A stretch of 64,000 nucleotides of DNA from JAOUJD01 sp963726405 (GCA_963726405.1 CAVSCF010000014.1:62001-126000); one strand, 5' to 3'; shown: positions 27,904 to 36,109, counted from the first letter of the stretch. Made by a program: numbers and translations. The notes: generated from the letters alone by a model not told the origin.

Positions 27904-28007
27904 GGTTGCCCCCTGCGGCGCTGCGCGCCGGTCCCCCCAAGGGGGAGCGAGCGCCTTTGGATCGGCCATGCGGCGCTCATGGTTGCCCCCTGCGTCGCCG
28001 AGCGCCG
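27894..28007 (-). repeat. Duplicated nuoE start region with hairpin linker and coupled mini-ORF
   Basis: Two direct copies of about 37 bp (27894-27930 and 27971-28007, 77 bp apart) each contain GCAGGGGGCAACC, an ATG and the next codons AGC GCC G. The upstream copy starts immediately after the nuoD stop codon. Between them lies a linker with a CCCCC-TT-GGGGG hairpin. The upstream ATG at 27980 opens a 26-codon mini-ORF (MSAAWPIQRR...RRGQP) whose TGA at 27902-27900 overlaps the nuoE ATG. GC-rich palindromic repeats of this flavour recur between genes in Burkholderiales genomes, to my knowledge; the mini-ORF coupling is what the sequence shows here. Confidence 0.85.
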
Positions 28008-28008
28008 G

Positions 28009-29262
28009 TCATCGATCGATCTCCCCGAACACGATGTCCTGGGTCCCGATGATCGCCACGGCGTCCGCGATCATGTGGCCACGCGCCATCTCGTCGAGCG
28101 ATTGCAGGTGCGGGAATCCCGGCGCGCGGATCTTCAGCCGGTACGGCTTGTTCGCGCCGTCGGCGATCAGGTAGATGCCGAACTCGCCCTTCGGGTGCTC
28201 GACGGCCGCATAGGCCTCGCCCGGCGGCACGTGAAAGCCCTCGGTGAACAGCTTGAAGTGGTGGATCAGGTCTTCCATGCCCGTCTTCATGTCGACACGC
28301 GACGGCGGGGCCACCTTGTGGTTGTCGGTCATCACCGGGCCCGGATTGGCGCGCAGCCAGTCGACGCACTGGCGGATGATGTGGTTGCTCTGGCGCATCT
28401 CCTCGATCCGCACCAGGTAGCGGTCGTAGCAGTCGCCGTTCGTGCCGACCGGAATCGAAAAGTCGAGCCGGTCGTACACCTCGTACGGCTGCTTGCGACG
28501 CAGGTCCCACTCGATTCCCGATCCGCGCAGCATCGGGCCCGTGAACCCCATCTGCAGGGCGCGCTCGGGCGACACGACACCGATACCGACGAGCCGCTGC
28601 TTCCAGATGCGGTTGTCGGTCAGCAGGGTTTCGTATTCGTCGACGTACTTCGGGAAGCGCTTCGTGAAGTCCTCGATGAAGTCGAGCAGCGAGCCCTGCC
28701 GGTTCTCGTTGAGCCGGCGCACGTCCTGCTCCTTGCGGTACTTCGACGGGGCGTACTGCGGCATCGACTCCGGGAGGTCGCGGTACACGCCGCCGGGGCG
28801 GTAGTACGCGGCATGCATCCGGGCGCCCGACACGGCTTCGTACACGTCCATCAGGTCTTCGCGCTCGCGGAACGCGTACAGGAAGACCGCCATCGCGCCG
28901 ACGTCGAGCCCGTGCGCGCCGAGCCACAACAGGTGATTCAGCAGACGCGTGATCTCGTCGAACATCACGCGGATGTATTGCGCGCGGACCGGAACCTCGA
29001 TGCCGAGCAGCTTCTCGATCGACATCACGTACGCGTGCTCGTTGCACATCATCGACACGTAGTCGAGCCGGTCCATGTACGGCACTGACTGCAGGAACGT
29101 GCGCGTCTCGGCGAGCTTCTCCGTCGCCCGGTGCAGCAGGCCGATGTGCGGATCGGCGCGCTGGATCACCTCGCCGTCGAGCTCGAGCACGAGACGAAGC
29201 ACCCCGTGCGCCGCCGGATGCTGCGGCCCGAAGTTGAGCGTGTAGTTCTTGATGTCGGCCAC
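28009..29262 (-). CDS. nuoD: NADH-quinone oxidoreductase subunit D
   Basis: The 49-kDa-type quinone-site subunit (417 aa). The N-terminus NFGPQHPAAHGVLRLVLELDG is the family signature with the quinone-binding His. I start it at GTG 29262, which gives the usual VADIKNYTLNFGPQHP beginning; there is no ATG at the right distance. It forms the quinone pocket with NuoB. It is separated from nuoC by 126 bp that contain a double-hairpin repeat. Confidence 0.95.
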   Translation of the reverse strand: MADIKNYTLNFGPQHPAAHGVLRLVLELDGEVIQRADPHIGLLHRATEKLAETRTFLQSVPYMDRLDYVSMMCNEHAYVMSIEKLLGIEVPVRAQYIRVMFDEITRLLNHLLWLGAHGLDVGAMAVFLYAFREREDLMDVYEAVSGARMHAAYYRPGGVYRDLPESMPQYAPSKYRKEQDVRRLNENRQGSLLDFIEDFTKRFPKYVDEYETLLTDNRIWKQRLVGIGVVSPERALQMGFTGPMLRGSGIEWDLRRKQPYEVYDRLDFSIPVGTNGDCYDRYLVRIEEMRQSNHIIRQCVDWLRANPGPVMTDNHKVAPPSRVDMKTGMEDLIHHFKLFTEGFHVPPGEAYAAVEHPKGEFGIYLIADGANKPYRLKIRAPGFPHLQSLDEMARGHMIADAVAIIGTQDIVFGEIDR

Positions 29263-29312
29263 TGCGTCTCTATCCGCGCCTCGGCGAGCGTCTTTGCGTG
29301 GCCGCTGCACTC

Positions 29313-29387
29313 AAAAACGTCGACGGGCTCTGCCAGCGACGTCTTTCATTCCAAATCGGACAAAAGCAGGTTTTCACCTTTGTCCGC
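29313..29387 (-). repeat. 75-bp double-hairpin element, copy A (nuoC-nuoD gap)
   Basis: It begins 1 nt after the nuoC stop codon. On the minus strand it has two stem-loops: GGACAAAGG/CTTTTGTCC around a 10-nt loop, then a longer stem built from AAAGACGTCG and CGACGTTTTT with an inner GGC/GCC hairpin. Copy B at 50055-50129 has exactly the same length. In the long stem two base pairs differ between the copies and both changes are compensated (C-G to G-C, and G-C to A-T). The conserved loops read TGCCAG and AGGTTTTCA on the plus strand. Confidence 0.85.
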
Positions 29388-29388
29388 C

Positions 29389-29985
29389 TCATCGTCCCTG
29401 CCCGTACGAGTCTTCGCGGATGACCCGTGGCACGATCTCGCGCGGCTCGATGGTGACCGGCTGGTAGATCACCCGCTTCTGCTCCGGGTCGTAACGCATC
29501 TCGACATAGCCGGACACCGGAAAGTCCTTGCGGAACGGGTGCCCCACGAACCCGTAGTCCGTGAGGATCCGGCGCAGGTCCGGATGTCCCTCGAACACGA
29601 TGCCGTAGAGGTCGAAGGCTTCCCGCTCATACCAGTTCGCGCAGCTCCAGACCTCCGTGACGGAGGCCACCAGCGGGAAATCGTCGTCCGGACAGAAGAC
29701 ACGGACGCGCAGCCGCGTGTTGTGCGCGATGGACAGCAGGTGCAGCACCGCGGCGTATCGCGGGCCTTCCCAGCCGCCTTCGCCGTAGGACGCGTAGTCG
29801 ACGCCGCAGAGATCGATCAGTTCGGCGAAGGCCAGTCGCGCATCGTCGCGCAACGTGCGCGCGACCTCGGGGTAATCGGCCGCCTTCACGCGCAGCGTCA
29901 CCTCGTCGAGTGCAACCACCACGTGCTGCACTCGGTCGCCGAGGACCGTGTTCAGTTGTTCGACCAGCGTGGCAAGGCGGCTCAT
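29389..29985 (-). CDS. nuoC: NADH-quinone oxidoreductase subunit C
   Basis: The 30-kDa-type peripheral-arm subunit (198 aa). The signature ERE-FDLYGI-F-GHPDLRRIL (about residues 120-140) and the ending FPVSGYVEMRYD are present. It has no cofactor and packs against NuoD. It is a separate gene, not a nuoCD fusion, as in other betaproteobacteria. It follows nuoB by 12 bp. Confidence 0.96.
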   Translation of the reverse strand: MSRLATLVEQLNTVLGDRVQHVVVALDEVTLRVKAADYPEVARTLRDDARLAFAELIDLCGVDYASYGEGGWEGPRYAAVLHLLSIAHNTRLRVRVFCPDDDFPLVASVTEVWSCANWYEREAFDLYGIVFEGHPDLRRILTDYGFVGHPFRKDFPVSGYVEMRYDPEQKRVIYQPVTIEPREIVPRVIREDSYGQGR

Positions 29986-29997
29986 CTCGGCTCGTCC

Positions 29998-30474
29998 CTA
30001 GCGCGCAATCGTGTTGGTACGGCGGATCTTGTTCTGCAACTGGATGATCCCGTAGATCAGCGCTTCCGCCGTGGGCGGGCAGCCAGGCACGTAGATGTCC
30101 ACCGGGACGATGCGGTCGCAGCCGCGCACGACCGAGTAGCTGTAGTGGTAGTACCCGCCGCCGTTGGCGCACGAGCCCATGCTGATGACCCAGCGCGGCT
30201 CGGCCATCTGGTCGTACACCTTGCGCAGCGCCGGCGCCATCTTGTTGCACAGCGTGCCGGCGACGATCATGACGTCGGACTGGCGCGGACTGGGGCGGAA
30301 GAAGATGCCAAAACGGTCGAGGTCGTAACGCGCCGCGCCGGCGTGCATCATCTCCACGGCGCAGCAGGCGAGGCCGAACGTCATGGGCCACAGCGAGCCG
30401 GTCTTCGACCAGTTGACGAGTTTGTCGACGCTCGTCGTGACGAAGCCCTCGTTCAGGACACCTTCGATGCCCAT
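29998..30474 (-). CDS. nuoB: NADH-quinone oxidoreductase subunit B
   Basis: The PSST-type subunit (158 aa) carrying the terminal cluster N2. The tandem cysteines in FGLACCAVEMM, plus GSCANGGG and VPGCPPTAEAL, supply the ligands. Normal length and start (ATG at 30474). It is preceded by a 110-bp gap from nuoA with small hairpins. Confidence 0.97.
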   Translation of the reverse strand: MGIEGVLNEGFVTTSVDKLVNWSKTGSLWPMTFGLACCAVEMMHAGAARYDLDRFGIFFRPSPRQSDVMIVAGTLCNKMAPALRKVYDQMAEPRWVISMGSCANGGGYYHYSYSVVRGCDRIVPVDIYVPGCPPTAEALIYGIIQLQNKIRRTNTIAR

Positions 30475-30584
30475 CGTTCAGTGCTCCCGCCGGACCGCCA
30501 GAAGGGAGCAATACGGGGAGTACTGCGGGGGGCACTGCGCCCGCCTGACGGGCAGCGTACACATGTGAGTGTTGCGGTCGCTCA
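30475..30584 (-). other. 110-bp nuoA-nuoB gap with stem-loops
   Basis: It holds a 7-bp stem at 30482-30510 (TGCTCCC / GGGAGCA, 15-nt loop) and a 5-bp GC stem at 30539-30553 (GCCCG-CCTGA-CGGGC). Neither has a T run. The gap is long compared with the 10-13-bp junctions elsewhere in this operon. No gene fits. Confidence 0.6.
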
Positions 30585-30950
30585 TCATTCCCAGTCCAGC
30601 GCGCCCTTCTTCCACTCGTAGATGAAGCCGACGGTCAGGATGCCAAGGAACATCATCATCGACCAGAAGCCAACGCTCCACACGCCGAGTTCGCCAAGCA
30701 CGACCGCCCACGGAAAGAGGAATGCGATCTCGAGGTCGAAGAGGATGAACAGGATGGCGACGAGGTAATAGCGAACGTCGAATTTCATCCGGGCGTCCTC
30801 GAACGCTTCGAAGCCGCACTCGTAGGGAGACAACTTTTCGGGGTCCGGGTTGCGTGGCCCGAGCAGCGCCCCGAGAAGCATCGGAGCCGCCCCGATCACG
30901 AGGCCGACCACGATGAAGAGCAGGATGGGAACGTAGGTCTCGAGGTTCAC
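30585..30950 (-). CDS. nuoA: NADH-quinone oxidoreductase subunit A
   Basis: The first gene of the complex I operon (121 aa, three helices). The conserved KLSPYECGFEAFEDAR loop between helices 1 and 2 and the LFDLEIAFLFPWA helix are diagnostic. The start is GTG at 30950. A CAGG/CCTG inverted repeat followed by TTTTT lies about 30 bp upstream in the direction of transcription and may mark the end of the upstream tRNA transcript. A separate nuo promoter was not recognised with confidence. Confidence 0.95.
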   Translation of the reverse strand: MNLETYVPILLFIVVGLVIGAAPMLLGALLGPRNPDPEKLSPYECGFEAFEDARMKFDVRYYLVAILFILFDLEIAFLFPWAVVLGELGVWSVGFWSMMMFLGILTVGFIYEWKKGALDWE

Positions 30951-31050
30951 TTTGACCGCTTATCCAGCCGTGTAACAAAAACGGCAGGTGCCTGACCCTC
31001 GTGAGGTCGCGGACGCACTGCCGATCATCGCCGCTTTGACGGCTTGTCCC

Positions 31051-31135
31051 TGGTGCCGACGGTGAGACTCGAACTCACACGGCTTTCGCCGCCACCCCCT
31101 CAAGATGGTGTGTCTACCAATTCCACCACGTCGGC
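31051..31135 (-). tRNA. tRNA-Leu, anticodon GAG, 3' CCA encoded
   Basis: A complete type II tRNA, 85 nt including the encoded CCA. The acceptor stem GCCGACG/CGTCGGC is perfect with discriminator A; the D-arm GGTGGAATTGGTAGACAC is typical of tRNA-Leu; the anticodon stem CCATC/GGTGG has loop TTGAGGG (anticodon GAG, reading CUC/CUU); a long variable arm GCGGCGAAAGCCGT and the T-arm GTTCGAGTC follow. It lies between secG and nuoA, its usual betaproteobacterial position. Confidence 0.97.
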
Positions 31136-31218
31136 AGGGTGCAAAACCTCTCGGATTCTACTCGATCCATTCACGCGTCCCGCCTCTGCCCGAGGAGGCA
31201 ACGCGGACTGCAGCGCGC

Positions 31219-31665
31219 CTACTTCGGGATCTGGTCCGACTTCGCCGGCGCGGGCTCGGCCGGTGCCGCCGGGGCGGCGGCCGGAGCGGAAGGCGCCGCG
31301 CCCGCGGGAGCGGATCCCGGGATCTGCGAAGCCGGTGAAGGAATGTCCTTCGGTCCAGCTGGAGCAGCCGGCGCGCCCTGGGGCACGGTGCCCATCACGC
31401 CACCGGTGTCGGCCGCCGGGCGCTTCACCGCGGTGCCGAAATAGGCAAGACCGAGCGTAGCCACGAAGAACACGGTCGCGACTGCCGCCGTACTGCGCGA
31501 CAGGAAGTTGGCCGAGCCCGTGGCGCCGAACAGGCTGCCGGACGCTCCGCCGCCGAACGCCGCGCCCATGTCGGCGCCCTTGCCGTGCTGAAGCAGCACC
31601 AGGACGATGATCCCGATGGCGGAAACGACCTGCACGACGATCAGCAATGTGGTCAACCAGCTCAT
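31219..31665 (-). CDS. secG: Preprotein translocase subunit SecG
   Basis: The small SecYEG subunit (148 aa). Two hydrophobic helices flank the conserved LLQHGKGADMGAAFGGGASG and SLFGATGSANFLSR loop. The C-terminal 60 residues are a Pro/Ala-rich tail, longer than in E. coli but common in betaproteobacteria. The start is the ATG at 31665; an upstream in-frame option would only add out-of-family sequence. It lies 19 bp after tpiA, so it is likely cotranscribed. Confidence 0.95.
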   Translation of the reverse strand: MSWLTTLLIVVQVVSAIGIIVLVLLQHGKGADMGAAFGGGASGSLFGATGSANFLSRSTAAVATVFFVATLGLAYFGTAVKRPAADTGGVMGTVPQGAPAAPAGPKDIPSPASQIPGSAPAGAAPSAPAAAPAAPAEPAPAKSDQIPK

Positions 31666-31684
31666 GAATGCTCCTCGAGTGTTT

Positions 31685-32437
31685 CTAGATGCGGGCAGCC
31701 GCGCAGATGGCAAGGAAATCAGCGGCCGACAGCGAAGCTCCGCCGATGAGTCCGCCATCGATGTCTTGTTGGGAAAACAGTTCGGCGGCGTTCGCCGGCT
31801 TCACGCTGCCGCCATAGAGAATGCGCAGGCCCTTGGCGACCGCTGCGTCCTGTCGCGTCACCTGCGCGCGCAGCGCGCGGTGCACGTCCTGTGCTTGGGC
31901 CGGCGTCGCATTGCGGCCGGTGCCGATGGCCCAGACAGGCTCGTAGGCAAGCGCACCGCGAGACAGTCCCTCGGGTCCGATCGCGTCGAGCACCGCGGCC
32001 AGTTGCGCGGTGACCACCGCTTCGGTGCGACCGGCCTCGCGCTCCTCGAGCGTCTCGCCGACGCACACGATGGGACGAAGCCCCGCCGCGAGTGCGCGGG
32101 CCGCCTTGGCCGCAACGACGGCATCCGATTCGCCGTGCAGCTGCCGGCGCTCCGAATGGCCCGCGATCACCCAGCGGCAGCCCACGTCCGCGAGCATCTC
32201 TCCCGACACGTCCCCGGTAAACGCTCCGGCCGTCCGTTCGGACAGGTCCTGCGCTCCGAGTTCGGCGGGCGCAAGCGACCGCCCCAGCGTGCACAGGTAC
32301 ACGAAGGGCGCGCAGACCACGACGTCGCACCGAAGGTCCGCGGCTTTGGGAACGAACGCCGCGACCCAGTCCTCGTTCGCGGTGAGCGATCCGTTCATCT
32401 TCCAGTTGGCCGCGACCAGCGCGCGACGCTTCGTCAT
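31685..32437 (-). CDS. tpiA: Triose-phosphate isomerase
   Basis: The glycolytic isomerase (250 aa) that interconverts dihydroxyacetone phosphate and glyceraldehyde 3-phosphate. Active-site Lys is in ANWKMNG (about residue 13), His in IAGHSERR (about 98), Glu in LAYEPVWAIGTG (about 170), and the phosphate loop is YGGSVKP. All catalytic residues are intact. Its ATG overlaps the stop of the quinone oxidoreductase by 4 bp (ATGA), so the two are translationally coupled. Confidence 0.97.
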   Translation of the reverse strand: MTKRRALVAANWKMNGSLTANEDWVAAFVPKAADLRCDVVVCAPFVYLCTLGRSLAPAELGAQDLSERTAGAFTGDVSGEMLADVGCRWVIAGHSERRQLHGESDAVVAAKAARALAAGLRPIVCVGETLEEREAGRTEAVVTAQLAAVLDAIGPEGLSRGALAYEPVWAIGTGRNATPAQAQDVHRALRAQVTRQDAAVAKGLRILYGGSVKPANAAELFSQQDIDGGLIGGASLSAADFLAICAAARI

Positions 32438-33447
32438 GCTCTCACCTCTGTCCGCTCGCCTGCCGCCGGTCCGACGGCAAGCACGATCTTTCCAATGTGC
32501 TGGCTCGATTCCATCAACGCATGCGCCACCGCGGCTTCCGCCAGCGGGAACGTGCGGTACAGCATCGGCTTGATGCGCCCGGCCTCGATGAGGGGCCAGA
32601 CGACCGCTCTGAGGCGCCGCGCGATGGCCGCCTTGAATGCCACGGAGCGCGGCCGGAGCGTGGAGGCCGTCACCGTCAGTCGTCGGCGGAGCAGCGCCGC
32701 CATGTCCAGCGTCGCCTTCGTGCCGCCGAGCAAGGCGATGATCGCGAGACGGCCGTCATCCGCCAGGCACTCGATCTCGCGTGGCAGGTAATCGCCGGCC
32801 ACCATGTCGAGGATGACGTCGACTCCACGACCTCCGGTCGCTTCCTTGATCACCGCGACGAAATCCTCGCTCCGATAGTTGATCGCACGTACTGCGCCGA
32901 GTTCGACGCAGGCGCGGCACTTGTCGTCGCTGCCGGCGGTGGCGTAAACCGGGTTGCCCATTGCATGCGCGAGCTGGATTGCCGCAACGCCAATGCCGCT
33001 CGTGCCGCCCTGCACGAGCAGCGACTCACCCGGGGCGAGGCCCGCGCGGTCGTACACGTTGCTCCACACCGTGAAGAACGTCTCGGGAAGACCGGCCGCT
33101 TCTGCAAAGGTCAGACCGCGCGGCACCGGCAGGCACTGGGCCGCCGGGGCGACACACCGTTCCGCATAGCCGCCGCCGGCGACCAGCGCGCACACCGGAT
33201 CGCCGACCTTGAGCCCGCTTCCATCCAGGTCTCCGCCCTCGATCCAGCCGGCGACCTCGAGACCCGGCAGATCCGAGGCACCCGGCGGGGGCGCATAGCC
33301 GCCCTTCCGCTGCAGGACATCGGGCCGGTTGATGCCGGCGGCTTCCACGCGAATCAGCACTTCGCCGGCGCCGACGACTGGCGTCGGGCGCTCGGTGAGT
33401 TGCAGCATGTCGGGCCCGCCGGGCCGCTGGATCTCGATCGCTTTCAT
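32434..33447 (-). CDS. NAD(P)H-quinone oxidoreductase, PIG3/zinc-independent MDR family
   Basis: A 337-residue medium-chain dehydrogenase/reductase of the quinone oxidoreductase branch. It has the GroES-like N-terminal domain (AAGINRPDVLQRKGGYAPPP) and a Rossmann domain with the AxxGxxG-like segment LVQGGTSGIG. Zinc-binding cysteines are absent, as in this family. The start is the ATG at 33447. It sits between pnp and tpiA, separated from pnp by a hairpin. It probably reduces quinones with NADPH in the cytoplasm. Confidence 0.9.
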   Translation of the reverse strand: MKAIEIQRPGGPDMLQLTERPTPVVGAGEVLIRVEAAGINRPDVLQRKGGYAPPPGASDLPGLEVAGWIEGGDLDGSGLKVGDPVCALVAGGGYAERCVAPAAQCLPVPRGLTFAEAAGLPETFFTVWSNVYDRAGLAPGESLLVQGGTSGIGVAAIQLAHAMGNPVYATAGSDDKCRACVELGAVRAINYRSEDFVAVIKEATGGRGVDVILDMVAGDYLPREIECLADDGRLAIIALLGGTKATLDMAALLRRRLTVTASTLRPRSVAFKAAIARRLRAVVWPLIEAGRIKPMLYRTFPLAEAAVAHALMESSQHIGKIVLAVGPAAGERTEVRA

Positions 33448-33456
33448 CTGTGTACA

Positions 33457-33478
33457 AGGGGCGCCCCAGGGCGCCCCT
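33457..33478 (-). terminator. Stem-loop after pnp, possible attenuating terminator
   Basis: A perfect 9-bp stem AGGGGCGCC / GGCGCCCCT with a 4-nt loop lies between the pnp stop and the quinone oxidoreductase start. On the minus strand it is followed by only TTGT, so it is a weak terminator or an mRNA 3'-end protector rather than a full stop. Confidence 0.55.
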
Positions 33479-33499
33479 CGTTTCGTCACGCCAAAGGCC

Positions 33500-35632
33500 T
33501 TACTGCTGCTGTTGCGCGGCGGCCGCCGCCGCGCCGTCGCCGGCCACGGCCTTCATCGACAGGCGGACTCGGCCCTTCTCGTCGGCCTCGATCACCTTGA
33601 CCTTCACGGCCTGGCCTTCCTTCAGGTAGTCCGCCACCGCGTTGACGCGCTCGTTGGCGATCTGGGAGATGTGCAGCAGACCATCGCGGCCCGGCAGGAT
33701 CTGGACGATCGCGCCGAAGTCGAGCAGGCGCAGCACCGTGCCGTCGTAGACCTTGCCGACCTCGACCTCGGCCGTCAGCTCCATGATGCGGCGCTGCGCT
33801 TCCTTGCCCTTCTCCTGGTCGACGCTGGCGATGATCACCGTGCCGTCGTCCTCGATGTCGATCTGCGTGCCGGTCTCTTCGGTCAGCGCGCGAATGACGG
33901 CGCCGCCCTTGCCGATCACGTCGCGGATCTTCTCCGGATTGATCTTCATCTTGATCAGGCGGGGCGCGAACGCGGACAGTTCACCGCGCGAGGCGCCGAG
34001 CGCGTCCTGCATCTTCTGCAGGATGTGCATGCGGCCTTCCTTCGCCTGCGCCAGGGCCACCTGCATGATCTCGCGGGTGATGCCCTCGATCTTGATGTCC
34101 ATCTGCAGCGCCGTGATGCCGTTGACCGTGCCGGCGACCTTGAAGTCCATGTCGCCGAGGTGGTCCTCGTCACCCAGGATGTCCGACAGCACCGCGAACT
34201 TGTTGCCGTCCTTGATCAGCCCCATCGCCACGCCGGCGACGTGCGCCTTCAACGGCACGCCGGCATCCATCAGCGCCAGGCAGCCACCGCAGACCGAGGC
34301 CATCGACGAGGAGCCGTTCGACTCGGTGATCTCCGAGACGACGCGCAGCGAGTACTGGAAGTCGTCGTAGCTCGGCAGCACCGCGAGCAGCGAGCGCTTG
34401 GCAAGACGGCCGTGGCCGACTTCGCGGCGCTTGGGCGTGCCGACGCGTCCGGTTTCCCCGGTGGCGAACGGCGGCATGTTGTAGTGCATCATGAAGCGCT
34501 CGCGGTACTCGCCCTGCAGAGCGTCGATGATCTGTTCGTCCTGCTTGGTGCCCAGCGTGGCCGTGACCAGCGCCTGCGTCTCGCCGCGCGTGAAGAGCGC
34601 CGAGCCGTGCGTGCGTGGCAGGACCCCGAGGCGGATCTCGATCGGCCGGATCGTGCGCGTGTCGCGCCCGTCGATCCGGGGCTCGCCGCTGAGAATCTGG
34701 CCGCGAACGATCTTGGCCTGCAGGTCGAACAGGATGGAGTCGACGGCGTTGTCGTCGACCTTCGGCTGTCCGGCCGCCGTTTCCGCTTCCAGTGCGGCCC
34801 ACACCTTGGTGTAGATGTCCTTGATCTTCTGCGAGCGCGCCTGCTTGTTGCGGACCTGGTAGGCATCCTTCAGGTCCTGACCGGCGATCTGGATCAGCTT
34901 GGCCGTCAGCGCCTCGTTCTGGGAGGCCGCCTGCCAGTCCCACACCGGCTTGCCGGCATCGCGCACGAGTTCGTGGATGGCGTTGATTGCCGTCTGCATC
35001 TGCGCGTGGCCGTGCATCACGGCGCCCAGCATCACGTCTTCGGGCAACTGGTCGGCTTCCGACTCGACCATCAACACGGCGCGTTCGGTGCCGGCAACGA
35101 CGAGGTTCAGACGCGAGGTCTTCAACTGCGTGGCCGTGGGATTGATGATGTACTGCCCGTCGAGGTAGCCGACGCGCGCGGCGCCGATCGGACCCTTGAA
35201 CGGGATGCCGGACAGCGACAGCGCGGCCGACGCACCGATCATCGCGGGGATGTCGGGATCGATCTCCGGATCGACCGACAGCACGTGGATGATCACCTGC
35301 ACTTCGTTGAAGAAGCCATCGGGGAACAGCGGACGGATCGGCCGGTCGATCAGGCGACACGTCAGCGTCTCCTTCTCCGAGGGACGGCCTTCGCGCTTGA
35401 AGAAGCCGCCCGGGATGCGTCCGGCAGCGTAGGTTTTCTCGATGTAATCGACGGTCAGCGGGAAGAAGTCCTGGCCGGGCTTGGCTTCCTTGCGGGCCAC
35501 GACGGTGGCGAGCACGACGGTATCGTCCATCGAACACACGACGGCGCCGCCTGCCTGGCGGGCGATCTCGCCGGTCTCCAGCGTGACGGTATGGGCGCCG
35601 TACGCGAATTTCTTGGTGACTTTGTCAAACAC
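33500..35632 (-). CDS. pnp: Polyribonucleotide nucleotidyltransferase
   Basis: PNPase (710 aa), a phosphorolytic 3'-5' exoribonuclease and degradosome component. Order: two RNase PH domains with an alpha-helical linker (FFKREGRPSEKETL in the first; GVPLKAHVAGVAMGL in the second), KH domain (VIGKGGAVIRALTEETG, about 555-575) and S1 domain (GKVYDGTVLRLLDFGAIV, about 620-690), ending in a poly-Gln tail. The start is GTG at 35632 with AGGAAAGGA upstream. Structured RNA in the leader resembles the layout of autoregulated pnp leaders. Confidence 0.97.
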   Translation of the reverse strand: MFDKVTKKFAYGAHTVTLETGEIARQAGGAVVCSMDDTVVLATVVARKEAKPGQDFFPLTVDYIEKTYAAGRIPGGFFKREGRPSEKETLTCRLIDRPIRPLFPDGFFNEVQVIIHVLSVDPEIDPDIPAMIGASAALSLSGIPFKGPIGAARVGYLDGQYIINPTATQLKTSRLNLVVAGTERAVLMVESEADQLPEDVMLGAVMHGHAQMQTAINAIHELVRDAGKPVWDWQAASQNEALTAKLIQIAGQDLKDAYQVRNKQARSQKIKDIYTKVWAALEAETAAGQPKVDDNAVDSILFDLQAKIVRGQILSGEPRIDGRDTRTIRPIEIRLGVLPRTHGSALFTRGETQALVTATLGTKQDEQIIDALQGEYRERFMMHYNMPPFATGETGRVGTPKRREVGHGRLAKRSLLAVLPSYDDFQYSLRVVSEITESNGSSSMASVCGGCLALMDAGVPLKAHVAGVAMGLIKDGNKFAVLSDILGDEDHLGDMDFKVAGTVNGITALQMDIKIEGITREIMQVALAQAKEGRMHILQKMQDALGASRGELSAFAPRLIKMKINPEKIRDVIGKGGAVIRALTEETGTQIDIEDDGTVIIASVDQEKGKEAQRRIMELTAEVEVGKVYDGTVLRLLDFGAIVQILPGRDGLLHISQIANERVNAVADYLKEGQAVKVKVIEADEKGRVRLSMKAVAGDGAAAAAAQQQQ

Positions 35633-35657
35633 TTGACGTTCCTTTCCTGTTGGGCTC

Positions 35658-35740
35658 GGTCGCCCGATGGACAGCCATCTGCGACCCGGCACGCCGCGGT
35701 ATCGACGACTCGGCCCGCGCTACCACCTTGATCGCGGGCC
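35658..35740 (-). promoter_or_regulatory. pnp 5' leader hairpins (candidate RNase III/PNPase autoregulation site)
   Basis: In the 207-bp rpsO-pnp gap, the hairpin nearest pnp (35658-35686) has an outer GGTCGC/GCGACC stem and an inner GATGG/CCATC stem and ends about 25 nt before the GTG. A second 8-bp stem, GGCCCGCG/CGCGGGCC, lies at 35712-35740. E. coli pnp is autoregulated through an RNase III-cleaved leader hairpin; the same role here is an inference from position and structure. Confidence 0.5.
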
Positions 35741-35839
35741 TTACGTCCATATCGCAGCGCGCATTGCGAGCGGACATGTGGCAACAGCCCGCGTGGATCA
35801 CTCCGCGCAGGCTGGCTGCTTTCATGTCCGGGACATCGA

Positions 35840-36109
35840 CTACTTGCGCAGTCCGAGGCTGTCGATCAGCCCCTTGTACGCCTCGGGGTTCTTGCCCTTG
35901 AGGTAGTCGAGGAGCTTGCGGCGGCGGCTGACCATCTTCAGCAGACCGCGACGCGAATGGTGATCCTTCACGTGGGCCTTGAAGTGGTCGGTGAGTTCGT
36001 TGATGCGGGCCGTCAGGAGGGCGATCTGCACTTCTGGCGAGCCGGTGTCCGCTTTCGCGCGCTGGTACTTGGCGACAATTTCCGACTTGTTGATATCTGC
36101 AACCGACAC
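35840..36109 (-). CDS. rpsO: 30S ribosomal protein S15
   Basis: S15 (89 aa), which binds the central domain of 16S rRNA. Conserved features include TGSPEVQIALLTARINELTD and HKxDxHSRRGLL-type segments (FKAHVKDHHSRRGL), ending in LIDSLGLRK. Length is the exact family norm. It is followed by pnp, the classical rpsO-pnp pair. Confidence 0.97.
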   Translation of the reverse strand: MSVADINKSEIVAKYQRAKADTGSPEVQIALLTARINELTDHFKAHVKDHHSRRGLLKMVSRRRKLLDYLKGKNPEAYKGLIDSLGLRK

